Assembly (NCBI GenBank): GCA_001275005.1
Contig: JWZX01001526.1
Span: 1-20,809, forward strand
Length of the DNA stretch: 20,809 bases
Source of the DNA: Chrysochromulina tobinii
Lineage: Eukaryota > Haptophyta > Prymnesiales > Chrysochromulinaceae
Reading direction: 5' to 3'
Both the position numbers and the translations under genes were made by a program. A model generated the notes under the pieces. That model had not been told where the DNA came from. It saw only the letters and a list, made by a program, of their open reading frames with translations, and did no database searches. This document shows positions 1-8,600 of this stretch, piece by piece. Numbering within the stretch: position 1 is the first letter of the stretch; each line of letters starts with the position of its first letter.

Positions 1-446
1 TCGCCGTCGGCTCTGCCTGACAACCAACCAGTGCTCATACTCAGTTATAATCATGCTCTATAAGCCCTCCACACTCAAGCTCATCAGTTCGTCGGTGTGA
101 TCCGTATGCCCGTGTGCGCCCGTGCGTCCCGTTTGTGTCCCGTGTGGTGTGTGTCCCGTGTGTTAGAAGTCACACAGACACACATTCACATTAACACACA
201 CACATTCACAGTTTCACACCATGGCGGGTACCGCGCGGGGGCGGTTTTGAGCTTGAAGCTCATGGCGGGAGCGGCGAGGAGTATGGTAGTTGCGTCCGCG
301 AGAACGACGGCTGCCGAGATAGCCGCGCGATGGTGTGCAAGGAACTAGGACTGGGACTGCACCGTCCTTAGCCAGCAGACCTCACGTTAAGGCATCGTGC
401 CAGCCCTGCAGGCCCACATGAGCCAACCCCCTCGTCAGCACTCTCA
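1..446. other. Non-coding left edge with CA/TG-rich dispersed repeat
   Basis: I find no convincing gene here. The open frame through 97-348 is made of simple GTGTCCCGTGTG and CACACA sequence and has no recognisable protein features. Positions 165-245 hold a CA-rich stretch followed by a GC-rich block around CCATGGCGGGTAC, which recurs inverted near 17888-17945. The stretch is probably the 3' flank of the minus-strand gene that ends at 447. Confidence 0.5.
213..245 (+). repeat. Dispersed repeat, left copy (inverted partner at 17888-17921)
   Basis: The 19-mer TTCACACCATGGCGGGTAC at 213-231, followed by CGCGCGGGGGCGGT, matches the reverse complement of 17888-17921 with a single one-base length difference. 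The CA-rich flank to the left (about 180-212) also resembles the reverse complement of the TG-rich flank at 17922-17942. The two copies are about 17.7 kb apart and in opposite orientation, as expected for a dispersed mobile or subrepeat family. Confidence 0.75.
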
Positions 447-1802
447 TCATTGGCCAAATCGCGTATTCGAAGGCTTGTGAGAGTCCCACCACGCCGTGTG
501 CTCCACTTGTGAAGGGATACTTTTCGATGTCTCCGAAGGCGGCGGCGGAGTGGAGGGCTTCGGCTTCGGCTTGGACTTCGGTGTGGTGGCGGCCGCCGTC
601 GGCTTCGCTGTGGAAGCGGCTGACCCAACGCCCTTGGCGCCCACTGCCTTGGCAAAGGCGGCAGTCAGCGAGGAGGACTCCGTGGTTGCAGTGGACGGTG
701 GTCGCGGCGGTCGCGGCGTTGTGTCAGGCACTTTCTTGGAGGTCGCTGGCGCCCAAAACTGGCTGCCCTCGGTGTCGCCGTCCCCTCGCCGACCCTCATT
801 CGCACCAATCCTCACCGGCCCTTGCGTCGTCACCTGCTTGCCATTGATCTTCATTCGCACCGTACCGCCAGTTGAGATCGACGTCACAGGCGGCGCCTTG
901 GGCGGCGTCGACGGCGGTGGCGGACGGGGCCGTGGCGCAGGCGACGGCTTCGGCTTGGGCGCCGGCTTTGACGCAGAGGCCCAGAACGAGGCGTCATCAC
1001 CACCGATGGAGACACCAGCATTATGGTCTTCTTCAGGCGCTTGCTCCGCCTCCCAGTCCGCCTCAGCCTGCATCTGCGCCTGCATCTGCGCCTCCAGCTG
1101 AGCCTGCATCTGCGCCTCCATCTGCGCCTGCACCTGCGCCTCCGCCTCGGCCTCGGCCTGCGCTGCGCCCTCCGCCTCGGCCAGTACTGAGGCCTCCGCC
1201 ATCGCCGTCAACGCCTCTGTCTCCCCATGCGATACACCCGCCCGTTCCATGGCCAGTCTCGCCCGCTGCACCGCTTCTTCTGCCCTGCCGATCTCCATTG
1301 CAGCCTCCGCCTTTGCCCTCGCCAGCTCTATGGCCGCTTCGGCAGCCACACGCTCCGCCGCCGCAACCTTGGCTTCCGCTGCCGCCCTGGACTCTAGCGC
1401 AGCTTCGGCTTCGAGCTGCGCGGTCGCTGCCTCGTCGATCGCCAATGCAAGCGCAGCTTCCTCATCTTTCGAAGCGGGCGCATCGCGATGGTACATCATC
1501 GCGAGGACGTCCTCATCGAAGTCCGGGTCGAACGCAGCTTCCTCGCCATCCTCCTCTGCTTCTCCTTGATCCACTACCATTTGTTCTAGCATCAATGCAT
1601 AGGCGTTGGCGTCTTTAGCTGGAGCCGTAGCTGAGGTCGAAATCCTGACCGTTCTGTCCTTGTCCTCCTCGGGTACCACTTTGATCCACATGAGTGGTGG
1701 CGCGACAGATCGACTCACAGGACATGAGCCGAAGCTTTGCGCAGTGAACGCGGCCGCGCTCTGCAGCATCGCGAGCAGCGCGAGCAGGCGGGTGTGGCTC
1801 AT
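447..1802 (-). CDS. Plastid-targeted Ala/Glu-rich coiled-coil, Pro-rich protein
   Basis: This 451-residue protein is not recognised by family. Residues 1-18 form a signal peptide (MSHTRLLALLAMLQSAAA) followed directly by Phe19 (FTAQSF). That is the pattern of the ASAFAP cleavage site of bipartite plastid presequences in algae with red secondary plastids. An acidic stretch follows (about 80-102), then a long Ala/Glu/Gln helix or coiled coil (about 112-255) with tandem QAQMEAQM-type units, then Pro/Lys/Ser-rich linkers. Two short modules are repeated: DASFWAS (270-276) and GSQFWAP (347-352), with a C-terminal HTAWWDSHKPSNTRFGQ. A basic motif VRMKINGKQV (315-324) sits between them. The ATG follows a perfect hairpin in the 5' leader. 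The repeated aromatic motifs in disordered linkers could be binding sites for a plastid partner, but that is inference. Existence of the gene is likely; the function is unknown. Confidence 0.75.
   Translation of the reverse strand: MSHTRLLALLAMLQSAAAFTAQSFGSCPVSRSVAPPLMWIKVVPEEDKDRTVRISTSATAPAKDANAYALMLEQMVVDQGEAEEDGEEAAFDPDFDEDVLAMMYHRDAPASKDEEAALALAIDEAATAQLEAEAALESRAAAEAKVAAAERVAAEAAIELARAKAEAAMEIGRAEEAVQRARLAMERAGVSHGETEALTAMAEASVLAEAEGAAQAEAEAEAQVQAQMEAQMQAQLEAQMQAQMQAEADWEAEQAPEEDHNAGVSIGGDDASFWASASKPAPKPKPSPAPRPRPPPPSTPPKAPPVTSISTGGTVRMKINGKQVTTQGPVRIGANEGRRGDGDTEGSQFWAPATSKKVPDTTPRPPRPPSTATTESSSLTAAFAKAVGAKGVGSAASTAKPTAAATTPKSKPKPKPSTPPPPSETSKSIPSQVEHTAWWDSHKPSNTRFGQ
1069..1142 (-). 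repeat. In-frame 12-bp tandem repeats coding QAQM/EAQM
   Basis: Imperfect 12-base units of the CTGCATCTGCGC type are tandemly repeated and translate on the minus strand to QAQM, EAQM and QAQL tetrapeptides. The period keeps the reading frame, which supports translation of this strand rather than the antisense open frames. Confidence 0.75.
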
Positions 1803-1807
1803 CTTCT

Positions 1808-1827
1808 CCTTTCGGTGTGACGAAAGG
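1808..1827 (-). promoter_or_regulatory. Perfect 7-bp hairpin in the 5' leader, next to the ATG
   Basis: CCTTTCG (1808-1814) and CGAAAGG (1821-1827) are perfectly complementary around a 6-base loop. On the minus strand the hairpin ends five bases before the start codon at 1802-1800. If transcribed it would form in the mRNA leader. A role in translation is inference. Confidence 0.5.
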
Positions 1828-2089
1828 TCATCTCGATACTATCTCGATCTCGAAATTTCGCCTTGTTGTGATATGGCGCAACTGGACCCGCCTCCGCATT
1901 TTTAACTGAAAACTTTGGTGTGCGTCGGGGCCCGATGTTGATTGTGGGCTCCACGCGTACACGGATGCACTGTTTCACGGCAACGCTTCAAGGCGGGGGG
2001 TTTCAGATTGAGATTTTGAGATTCTTCTTGTACCAATTGTCTTCGTGTACAAGTACCAGCGCAGTGTGTTTACTCATAATCTCATATGC

Positions 2090-2105
2090 TACATGTTAAC
2101 ATGTA
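2090..2105. repeat. 16-bp perfect palindrome TACATGTTAACATGTA
   Basis: The sequence equals its own reverse complement over 16 bases and sits in the AT-rich divergent intergenic. It could be a dimeric transcription-factor site, but no factor can be named. Confidence 0.6.
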
Positions 2106-2243
2106 CGGGCATAAATAACGTTCTGTACAGTACGGCATCCTCCAGGTACATGTAAGTCAAGCCAAGTCACTTCATATTAACGTATAATGTCAAATCACTA
2201 CATAAACAAAGACACCTAAATGCTAAAACACCCAGTAAGCCTT

Positions 2244-2360
2244 ATCGAATGCTCAATGCGAATGCTCTCGAGGCCTCATCGAATGTGCTCTCGAGGCCGC
2301 TTGACTTGACTTGACTTCATAAACAACATACAATTGTACAGCATATTTTACAAGTCGAAT
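2244..2360. repeat. Dispersed repeat family, copy A
   Basis: Two near-identical units, GCGAATGCTCTCGAGGCC (2258-2275) and TCGAATGTGCTCTCGAGGCC (2279-2298), are followed by TTGACTTGACTTGACTT (2301-2317). The core ACTTCATAAACAACATACAA (2314-2333) is in reverse orientation, and AAGTCGAATTGACTTGG follows (about 2352-2368). The core matches copies at 5190-5209, 15890-15909 and 19582-19601. The unit at 2279-2298 matches 19617-19636 at 18 of 20 positions. Confidence 0.7.
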
Positions 2361-2445
2361 TGACTTGGCAAACTTGACGTTTCACGCGTGGCTGCGCTTT
2401 CCGGCGCGAGGCCGGCGAGACCGTTTTGTGCAGGACCGCATTCGC

Positions 2446-4605
2446 ATGGCCCTGCGCAGTTGGGACGAACAAGTGCTCGCTGTTCCGCGGCCGGCAAATA
2501 TAGTGCTTTGGGCCATGCTTTTTATCAAGGTCAACCGCTGCAACAGCTTGCCCTCGCCACTAGTGCCAGAAACTTTTTACAATGCATACGCACGAGAGGT
2601 CTATGGCACTGGAGGTGCTATGCCTGATTTCAGCACTAAGCAATTTCTATATTCGGACCAAGCGCTGAATCATTCATATGCCAAAGCCTACGTCCGTTGG
2701 ATGTTTCCGAATCTGAGCACATGCTTTGTATTCACTGCACATGGCGATAAATCATGTCGTAGGACAACGTGGCCTGAATGGTATCCCAATAGGGGCGTGC
2801 TCTGGGCAGATAATGAGGGGGCGCTACTTTACAACCCAAGCTTCCGTGGAGATGCAAGCCGCAATAATTGGAACTTCGCCGAAGATAACACATGGGTGGA
2901 GGTGACGAGATGGAAAGCTGGCTGCCGACAACGGGGTTGGAAGCAATGTGAAGGGTTGAGTGCCGTGTTTACGTTTGGCAATAAAAGCCATGCCAATGTT
3001 AATCCATATGGGTGCTGGTTTTTCATCGCTGGTGGGACGGGAATTTTTGTGAACACCGGCCGCAGCAAACGCTTCAGTAATCGCACTGCTGCAGCTCGCT
3101 TCTTCAATGCAGAGTCGTACCGCTCTCGAGACGACTCAATGTGGTGTTCTGCTGCACTGGCTCTAGGTTACGACTCCTATCAACTTGGCGTCGACCGAGC
3201 TGAGTATGTTAAGCATGAATCAGGCCAGAGGCGGGATTTGGTGGAGCTAATTATTTGCTCCGGTGCTTGTGCTACTCAAGAGCTGTGCGGTGTGTGCCCG
3301 CCGTTGGAGTTGCGCTCGGGGTCCTCCGCCGATCTCCCTTGCCAGTGCAGCGAGGATGGTGGGATGCTCAACTGCAAGTCGCATGCGACAGCGCCACCAT
3401 GTGATGCCGCTCACAAGCCAGTGATGCCGCTCACTTCGGCTTCTGCTCTTGCCATTCGTCACCTTGCCCTTTATCAGCAGGAGCTGAAGCGATTCCGACG
3501 CGAATTCAGCTCAAGGTCGCTGCCTCCTATTAAGTGGTTTTTGTTCGGTATGGGCCGCCGTCAGAAGCTTGTCTACCGGTCGGGTGAGCTTGTTGACGCA
3601 ATCAATGGCACCATCATTCATAGATGGACCGTAATCAGTGCGGTGATAAACCCACCACATTTCGAAGTGGTGCTCATCGTTGAGGATGGCTACGAAGTGC
3701 GCGTGTACGAGAACGAGACGGCTGTTTGGATACACATATTGGATCATGAGAGAAGTACAGCGAAGGCTGTTGCAGGCACAATGGTACCAGTTGTGCTCCC
3801 AAGCTTCAAAGGAATGTCTTATCCGGCCGTGAGGCGGGTGCTGCTGCAGGAGACGCTGGTCAACATCATGCCAAATGGCGCACCTGTACCCAATCTGTTT
3901 GCCTATGCCACACCATGGTACCGCGATGGAGCCATGGTCGCTCTCGTTCTCAACGCGACAGGTAACTCGGATACAATTCGTGACTGGGTCGTTTCCCTAC
4001 GCGAGCTGTACGACCGCGGCAATGGTGTTTCAGAGTCAGACAATCTCGGGCAGGTACTTTACCTCATCTCGTTAGCGAGCAATAGCAGCCACCCGCTTGT
4101 GTCCAGAGCGTTGGCCGAGGCCGCCCGCCTGCGGCGCACGACTCTTACAGGTCCCTTTCTCAGTGGAAAGACCGACTTCTTTGAGCATCCGGTCTATCAG
4201 ACCGCCTGGCTCAAGTTTGGATCAACTGCACTCGGCATCATCGACGATTGGGGCTTGCCTGCGATCTCTGACAGCTACAAAGACATCTTTTGGATGCCCT
4301 TATCAAATCAGCCGGAAAAGCCCACATCGAATCAGTCAGCAAGGCCCACGTCTCCTTGCAACCATACCCAATCGTGGCATGCGGATTCTCCATATCTAAC
4401 ATGGGCATGCGATCACACGCACCGCACCAAGCACGGGCCCATTTCAGATCAAGATTGGCCCTTGACGTTTGAGGCGTTCGGGTCTCGTGCGAATCATGTA
4501 AACGTTGGGCGGCGAGTCGATCAGCGGTATGCCTCTTTAAAAATTGTGGCACCGCACTCTTGGCATGCAGCGGAGGTGTTTCTATACTTGCATGCGTTGC
4601 GCTAA
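2446..4605 (+). CDS. Secretory or membrane-anchored protein with C-terminal six-hairpin glycosidase-like domain
   Basis: This 719-residue protein starts at the first in-frame ATG (2446); a hydrophobic stretch at residues 17-29 may be a signal anchor. The N-terminal half (about 40-325) is Trp/Cys-rich and holds the motif YGCWFFIAGGTGIFVNTGR (188-206) and a Cys-rich segment (271-319), both of unknown function. The C-terminal half (about 335-719) has TPWYRDGAMVALVLNATGN (489-507), DNLGQVLYLISLAS (532-545), VYQTAWLKFG (583-592), WPLTFEA (671-677) and APHSWHAAEVFLYL (702-715). From memory these resemble an uncharacterised bacterial (alpha/alpha)6-barrel family related to glucoamylase-type hydrolases, so a carbohydrate-active role outside the cytosol is likely. 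The substrate is unknown. Many Asn-X-Ser/Thr sites fit secretion. GC and codon use are visibly lower than in the neighbours, which could indicate a different origin or relaxed constraint. Confidence 0.72.
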   Translation: MALRSWDEQVLAVPRPANIVLWAMLFIKVNRCNSLPSPLVPETFYNAYAREVYGTGGAMPDFSTKQFLYSDQALNHSYAKAYVRWMFPNLSTCFVFTAHGDKSCRRTTWPEWYPNRGVLWADNEGALLYNPSFRGDASRNNWNFAEDNTWVEVTRWKAGCRQRGWKQCEGLSAVFTFGNKSHANVNPYGCWFFIAGGTGIFVNTGRSKRFSNRTAAARFFNAESYRSRDDSMWCSAALALGYDSYQLGVDRAEYVKHESGQRRDLVELIICSGACATQELCGVCPPLELRSGSSADLPCQCSEDGGMLNCKSHATAPPCDAAHKPVMPLTSASALAIRHLALYQQELKRFRREFSSRSLPPIKWFLFGMGRRQKLVYRSGELVDAINGTIIHRWTVISAVINPPHFEVVLIVEDGYEVRVYENETAVWIHILDHERSTAKAVAGTMVPVVLPSFKGMSYPAVRRVLLQETLVNIMPNGAPVPNLFAYATPWYRDGAMVALVLNATGNSDTIRDWVVSLRELYDRGNGVSESDNLGQVLYLISLASNSSHPLVSRALAEAARLRRTTLTGPFLSGKTDFFEHPVYQTAWLKFGSTALGIIDDWGLPAISDSYKDIFWMPLSNQPEKPTSNQSARPTSPCNHTQSWHADSPYLTWACDHTHRTKHGPISDQDWPLTFEAFGSRANHVNVGRRVDQRYASLKIVAPHSWHAAEVFLYLHALR

Positions 4606-5608
4606 GGCCTAAGCGTTGCGCTGACGGTACATGTACGTGACTCCGAGTCTCGAACAAGTGGAAGTGCAGTTCCTCTCTACGATCGGTCGAGCGGAGCAGC
4701 GGTGCGTACAATATGCTTGCGCATGTGCTCACGCCGGCAGCTGCTGTGGGGTTCTAGTGGGGTTCTGCTGGCCGCAGCCGGCGCCCGGGGTATCGTGACG
4801 GCTTCTCGGGACGAGGTGAAACGGGGTGGGTAGGGGTGGTATATGTGACGCGGAATTTAAATGGCTTCCCTATGTAATGATACTGACGCAATGTGGAGTG
4901 ATTGAGGTGTGACGGTGGCCGCACGGTGGCCACGGTGACTGCGCGAGCGCGCGCGCCGGCTATGGCGTGCGTCAGTGGGTCCGGCCGGCTGGGGCGCGCG
5001 TCGGCGGGCGATTAACTGTGTTGCAGCGCCACCAGAGGTGCTGTCGCTTCGAAGCCTTTACTGTGGTGCCATGGAGGAGGTGCTCCGAGCGTCCGACCGA
5101 CGGAAGCGCGATGCCGAAAACGCAAGTTTAGCACATGAAAGCGGTCAAGTTCAAGTTCAAGTTCAAGTTCAAGTTAGGCTTCCGTTAGGTTGTCTGTTGT
5201 TTACGAAGTAACTTGAACTTGAAAGCGGTCACCCTCGCATGGGGGGGGCAGAAGCATGCCGGGCGACCATGCCCCACCCCAGGGGGGTGCAATGGGCGCC
5301 GTTTTGGGCGTTCTGTTACGTAATTACGGATTTACGGATTTACCCCCCTCCCTCCCTGTCCCCCTCTCACGCTCATTTGCGTCACGCTCCGACCCGGTGA
5401 CGCGCATCAGCGAATCAAAACGGCGCCGGCAGTGCACAGCTCAGTGGCGTGGAGATCAGTACACGTCTCACGTCAGTCGGGAGACTATAACGCATAACAG
5501 TATGTCATCTACTCACTACTGGCTAATTACGAAGTATAACTTGTTGCGGCTGATATCTATCGACTGGTTTCTATGAGGGGGACTCATGCTATGTACTCGA
5601 AGAGCGGG
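4606..5608. other. Intergenic region between convergent genes, with a MITE-like insert
   Basis: About 1 kb without a convincing gene, lying between the 3' ends of two convergent genes. The 10-mer GCGTTGCGCT straddling the upstream stop (4594-4603) is repeated at 4613-4622. A GC-rich stretch with CGCGAGCGCGCGCGCC lies at 4940-4957. A 72-bp insertion element is at 5148-5219. A short open frame from the ATG at 5071 looks moderately protein-like for about 26 codons before running into that element; I do not call it a gene. Confidence 0.5.
5136..5231. mobile_element. MITE-like 72-bp insertion with terminal inverted repeats and 12-bp flanking duplication
   Basis: The 12-mer TGAAAGCGGTCA occurs exactly at 5136-5147 and 5220-5231. 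Between them lies a 72-bp segment whose ends are perfect 10-bp inverted repeats: AGTTCAAGTT at 5148-5157 and AACTTGAACT at 5210-5219. The interior has further TTCAAG units and the core TTGTCTGTTGTTTACGAAGT (5190-5209) shared with three other places in the window. This layout is that of a short non-autonomous transposon with a target-site duplication. It encodes no transposase, and no donor family can be named. The exact boundary could shift by one base because the flank ends in A. Confidence 0.7.
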
Positions 5609-8600
5609 CTACAAGTAGTAGCCCACCTCGCGCGCTTCCATGCTCGCGTACGGGCCCCACAGATCGCGCTGGCGCCGGAAGCGCTTGTAGCCCATGATGG
5701 CACCGACGGTGGCGGTACACATGGCAATCAAGCACACGAAGCGTCCGATGAAGATAGCGGTGATGGCGTAGGCCGCATCGCAGCACACAGCGGTACGCGC
5801 GTCCTGGTAGATCGCGTGCACCGTGCCGCAGCGCACCGTCTGGCGCACGAGCGCCGCGTCCGCCGAGACGGCGGCGGCTTCTTGGGCCAGCTGATCGACC
5901 TGCGTTCGTGCCACGGGGAGTAGCTCGAGCGCCGCGAGCGCTGCGGTCGCGTCCGCTTGCGCGGCGGAGGTGGTCGTGTCGAGCGGGGTGAAGAACGAGC
6001 TGAAAGGATCGCCAGCCTCGCAGTTGGTCAACCACGCGATCACGTGCTCTTGCGCCACGTCCCACCGAGTCCGAGGGACGCCTGAGGTGGCGGCGGCGCC
6101 AGCGGCGGTGCCAGCGGCGATGCCGGCGGCGTATTCAAAGCCTGGGGAGGCTTCCTGGCGAGCAAAGTTCGTGAGCACGCGGGAGGCGAGCGTGGGTATG
6201 TGGCCACACACATCCTGGAGCACGATTGATGCCGGGAGCTCGATCGAGGCGCCGACGAGAATGTACCAGGGCAGGAGGACGAGGAGCAGCTGGCCAGCAT
6301 GGAGCGAGGGGCGACCCCATCGCGCGCAGCACGAGAGGAAAGCGCAGCCCGAAAGCGCCGCCGGCACGTAGAAGCTGTACACATACGACTTCCAGGAGTT
6401 GGGCGACATGTCGAGGAAGTCATCCATGTACCCGTCGCCCTCGAGCCCGAGCAGCGCGAGCTCGAGGAGGTCGAGCTCCGCCGTGGTGCGCGTGTGCTCG
6501 GCGAGCACGGCGGAGGTCGCCTGCGCGACGAGTGACGGCACTGCAGCGAGCATTTGGTACAGAGAGGTCCCTCCCTCGAGCAGCGAGGCGGGCGTCGAGG
6601 GGAGCGCATCCAACTCGGCCTCGTACGCGACGATCAAGGGGCGTGAGGCGCCCCAGGCCGGCATCTCGCCCAGGCGTGCGCGCAGCGTAGCCCAAGCGCT
6701 CGAGAGGGCACCCACAGGAGGGACCACCTGCAGGCCTTCGAGAGTCCTCTCGAGACCCTCGATGTAAGAAGTCACGTTGGGCAGTCCCACCGAGCTATTG
6801 GCGACGAAGCCGCCGCCGGTGCTATTGACGACGTTGCCGTCGTCATCGAGGGCGGCCACGGCCACAAAGTCGTTCCGCTGCCCGATGGAGGCATAGAGGG
6901 CCTCGAGCTGCGCGACGAGCGGCATCGTCGGCGGCACCTCCGCCAGAGAGGCGTCGACTACCTCGAGCCGGGCGCGCAGCTCGGTGTCGTCAGGCTTGGC
7001 GTCGACGGTATCGATGAGCGCGAGGACGTCCAGCTGGAGGCTGTCGAAAAAGGCGGCGACGGCCGGGTCGCCGCTGCCCGTGCCGAAGCGGTGGTATGCA
7101 TTGATCTTCGTCAGTCCTTCCGTCAGTCGCGCCGGCAGGGCCGACCGGTGCGCCACAAGCAAGCCGAGGGACGCTTTGAGTGGGCCGGTGGGCGGGAGAG
7201 AGCCGAGGGCGGCAGAGAGGGCGCGCGTGGCGTTCACCATCTGCACGTGCACGGCCGAGAGCGTTCGCGTCGTCTCGAGCGCGAGCAGTCCCGTCGTGAG
7301 CGCTGCCGCCGAGGGCATCGCCGTGATGGCCGCGTTGATGACGTACACGCCAGCCGTGTACGTGGCGAGGGCGGGCAGCGCGCCTATAGCGCCGTCGAGG
7401 CCGATAATCGACTGGTTGAGGTGCACAGGGTCGGGCAGCGCGCGCAGCGCCGCGGAGAGCGAGCCGAGGCGGCGCACGAGCGTAACGGCCGCCGGCTCGA
7501 GGCGCACGAGCGTTGCATTGAGCGCGAGCAGCGTGTTGATGAGCGTGCCGACGCAGTCGAGCGGCTCCACAGCCGCCTGCTGCCTCTCGAGCTCAGGCAG
7601 GATGCCGATCGTATTGGCGGCGAGGAGCGAGTTTGCCGCCGCCTGGGTCGCGAGGATGGACACCTCGATCGTGCGCGGATTCCATTGGGCGAGCACCTCC
7701 TTGAGCGCCACATACTCCGCGACTCTTGACGGCAGGTTGGGCAAGGCATGCAGCTCAATCTCGACGGCCTGGAGCTCGGTCGCCGTTTGGACGAGCGGCG
7801 GTACCGCCTTGAGCATCGCGCCCAGGTTCTCGAGCAACTCGAGAGGACGCGCCGGCTCGAGCGCCAACAGCGCCGCCCGCAGCTGCTGCAGCTGGGCCTC
7901 TAGGAGCTCGCATTCGGTCAGCTCGCATCTCCCACAGCCCGAGGCGTCGCACGCCGAGTAGTCGCAAAAGAGGCGATCGGACGGGCACGAACCGTCGGGA
8001 TGGCAGGCGACGCCCCAATACTGCGCGTCGATGTTCGAGCAGATGTGGTGCCCCGACCACGGGCCATCATTGTCCTCCGTCTGGAGCTCATGAACGTGGC
8101 CGAGGCGATGCTGTAGCAGCGTCAGGTTGGGCATCGAGCGCACCGACTCGTTGACGGCGACGAGCTGTGCGGCAATGGAGGTGGGCACACCGCTCATGTT
8201 GAGCACGCTCGCGTTGAGCGCGTCCAGCCGGCCGCCCAGCCTCGGCAGAGAGGGCAGCCCTGCCAGACGGCTGCGCAGCATGAGCAACCACGCGATGACG
8301 GGCGGGATCAACGCGGGATAGGACTCGTGAGGCCTACGGAGCTCGGCAAAGAGGGCGTCGGTCATGGCCAGCGGCGGGAAAAGGTAGGTCGCACTGCCGA
8401 GTGCGCCCAGCGCGTCTGCCAGCGCCGTCCCGTTGGGCAGCGTGCCCAGCACCGTCGCCGCACACCCGAGGCTCTGATTCAACTGCACCGTGTCCACTCG
8501 CGCCTCCACGAGCGCTTCCCACGCGTTCAGCTCGGCGGTGATGATGAGGGCGGAGCCGAGGAGGGCCCGCCCCGTGGCGAACGCCGAAATGAAGAGCGCC

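Larger units (their letters stand above)
1803..2445. other. Intergenic region with hairpin, palindrome and dispersed repeat
   Basis: This divergent intergenic separates the plastid-protein gene (minus) from the glycosidase-like gene (plus). It is clearly more AT-rich than the flanking coding DNA, especially over 2030-2360. It holds a leader hairpin (1808-1827), a palindrome (2090-2105), tandem CGAATGYKCTCTCGAGGCC units (2244-2298) and a copy of the dispersed core repeat (2301-2360). Both promoters must lie here; no clear TATA box could be assigned. Confidence 0.6.

Noticed and set aside
496-1618. Plus-strand open frames across the first gene
   Set aside because: They are antisense to the plastid-targeted protein, whose presequence and in-frame repeats support the minus strand.
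4238-4732. 164-codon minus-strand open frame over the end of the glycosidase-like gene
   Set aside because: It overlaps the conserved C-terminal motifs on the plus strand and shows none of its own.
5147-5176. TTCAAG tandem run considered as telomeric or interstitial telomere repeat
   Set aside because: The unit is not a TTAGGG-type repeat and the run is bounded by inverted repeats and a flanking duplication, so it belongs to the insertion element.
6984-7961. 325-codon plus-strand open frame inside the prominin-like gene
   Set aside because: Ser/Arg/Ala-rich antisense shadow of a strongly supported long minus-strand gene.
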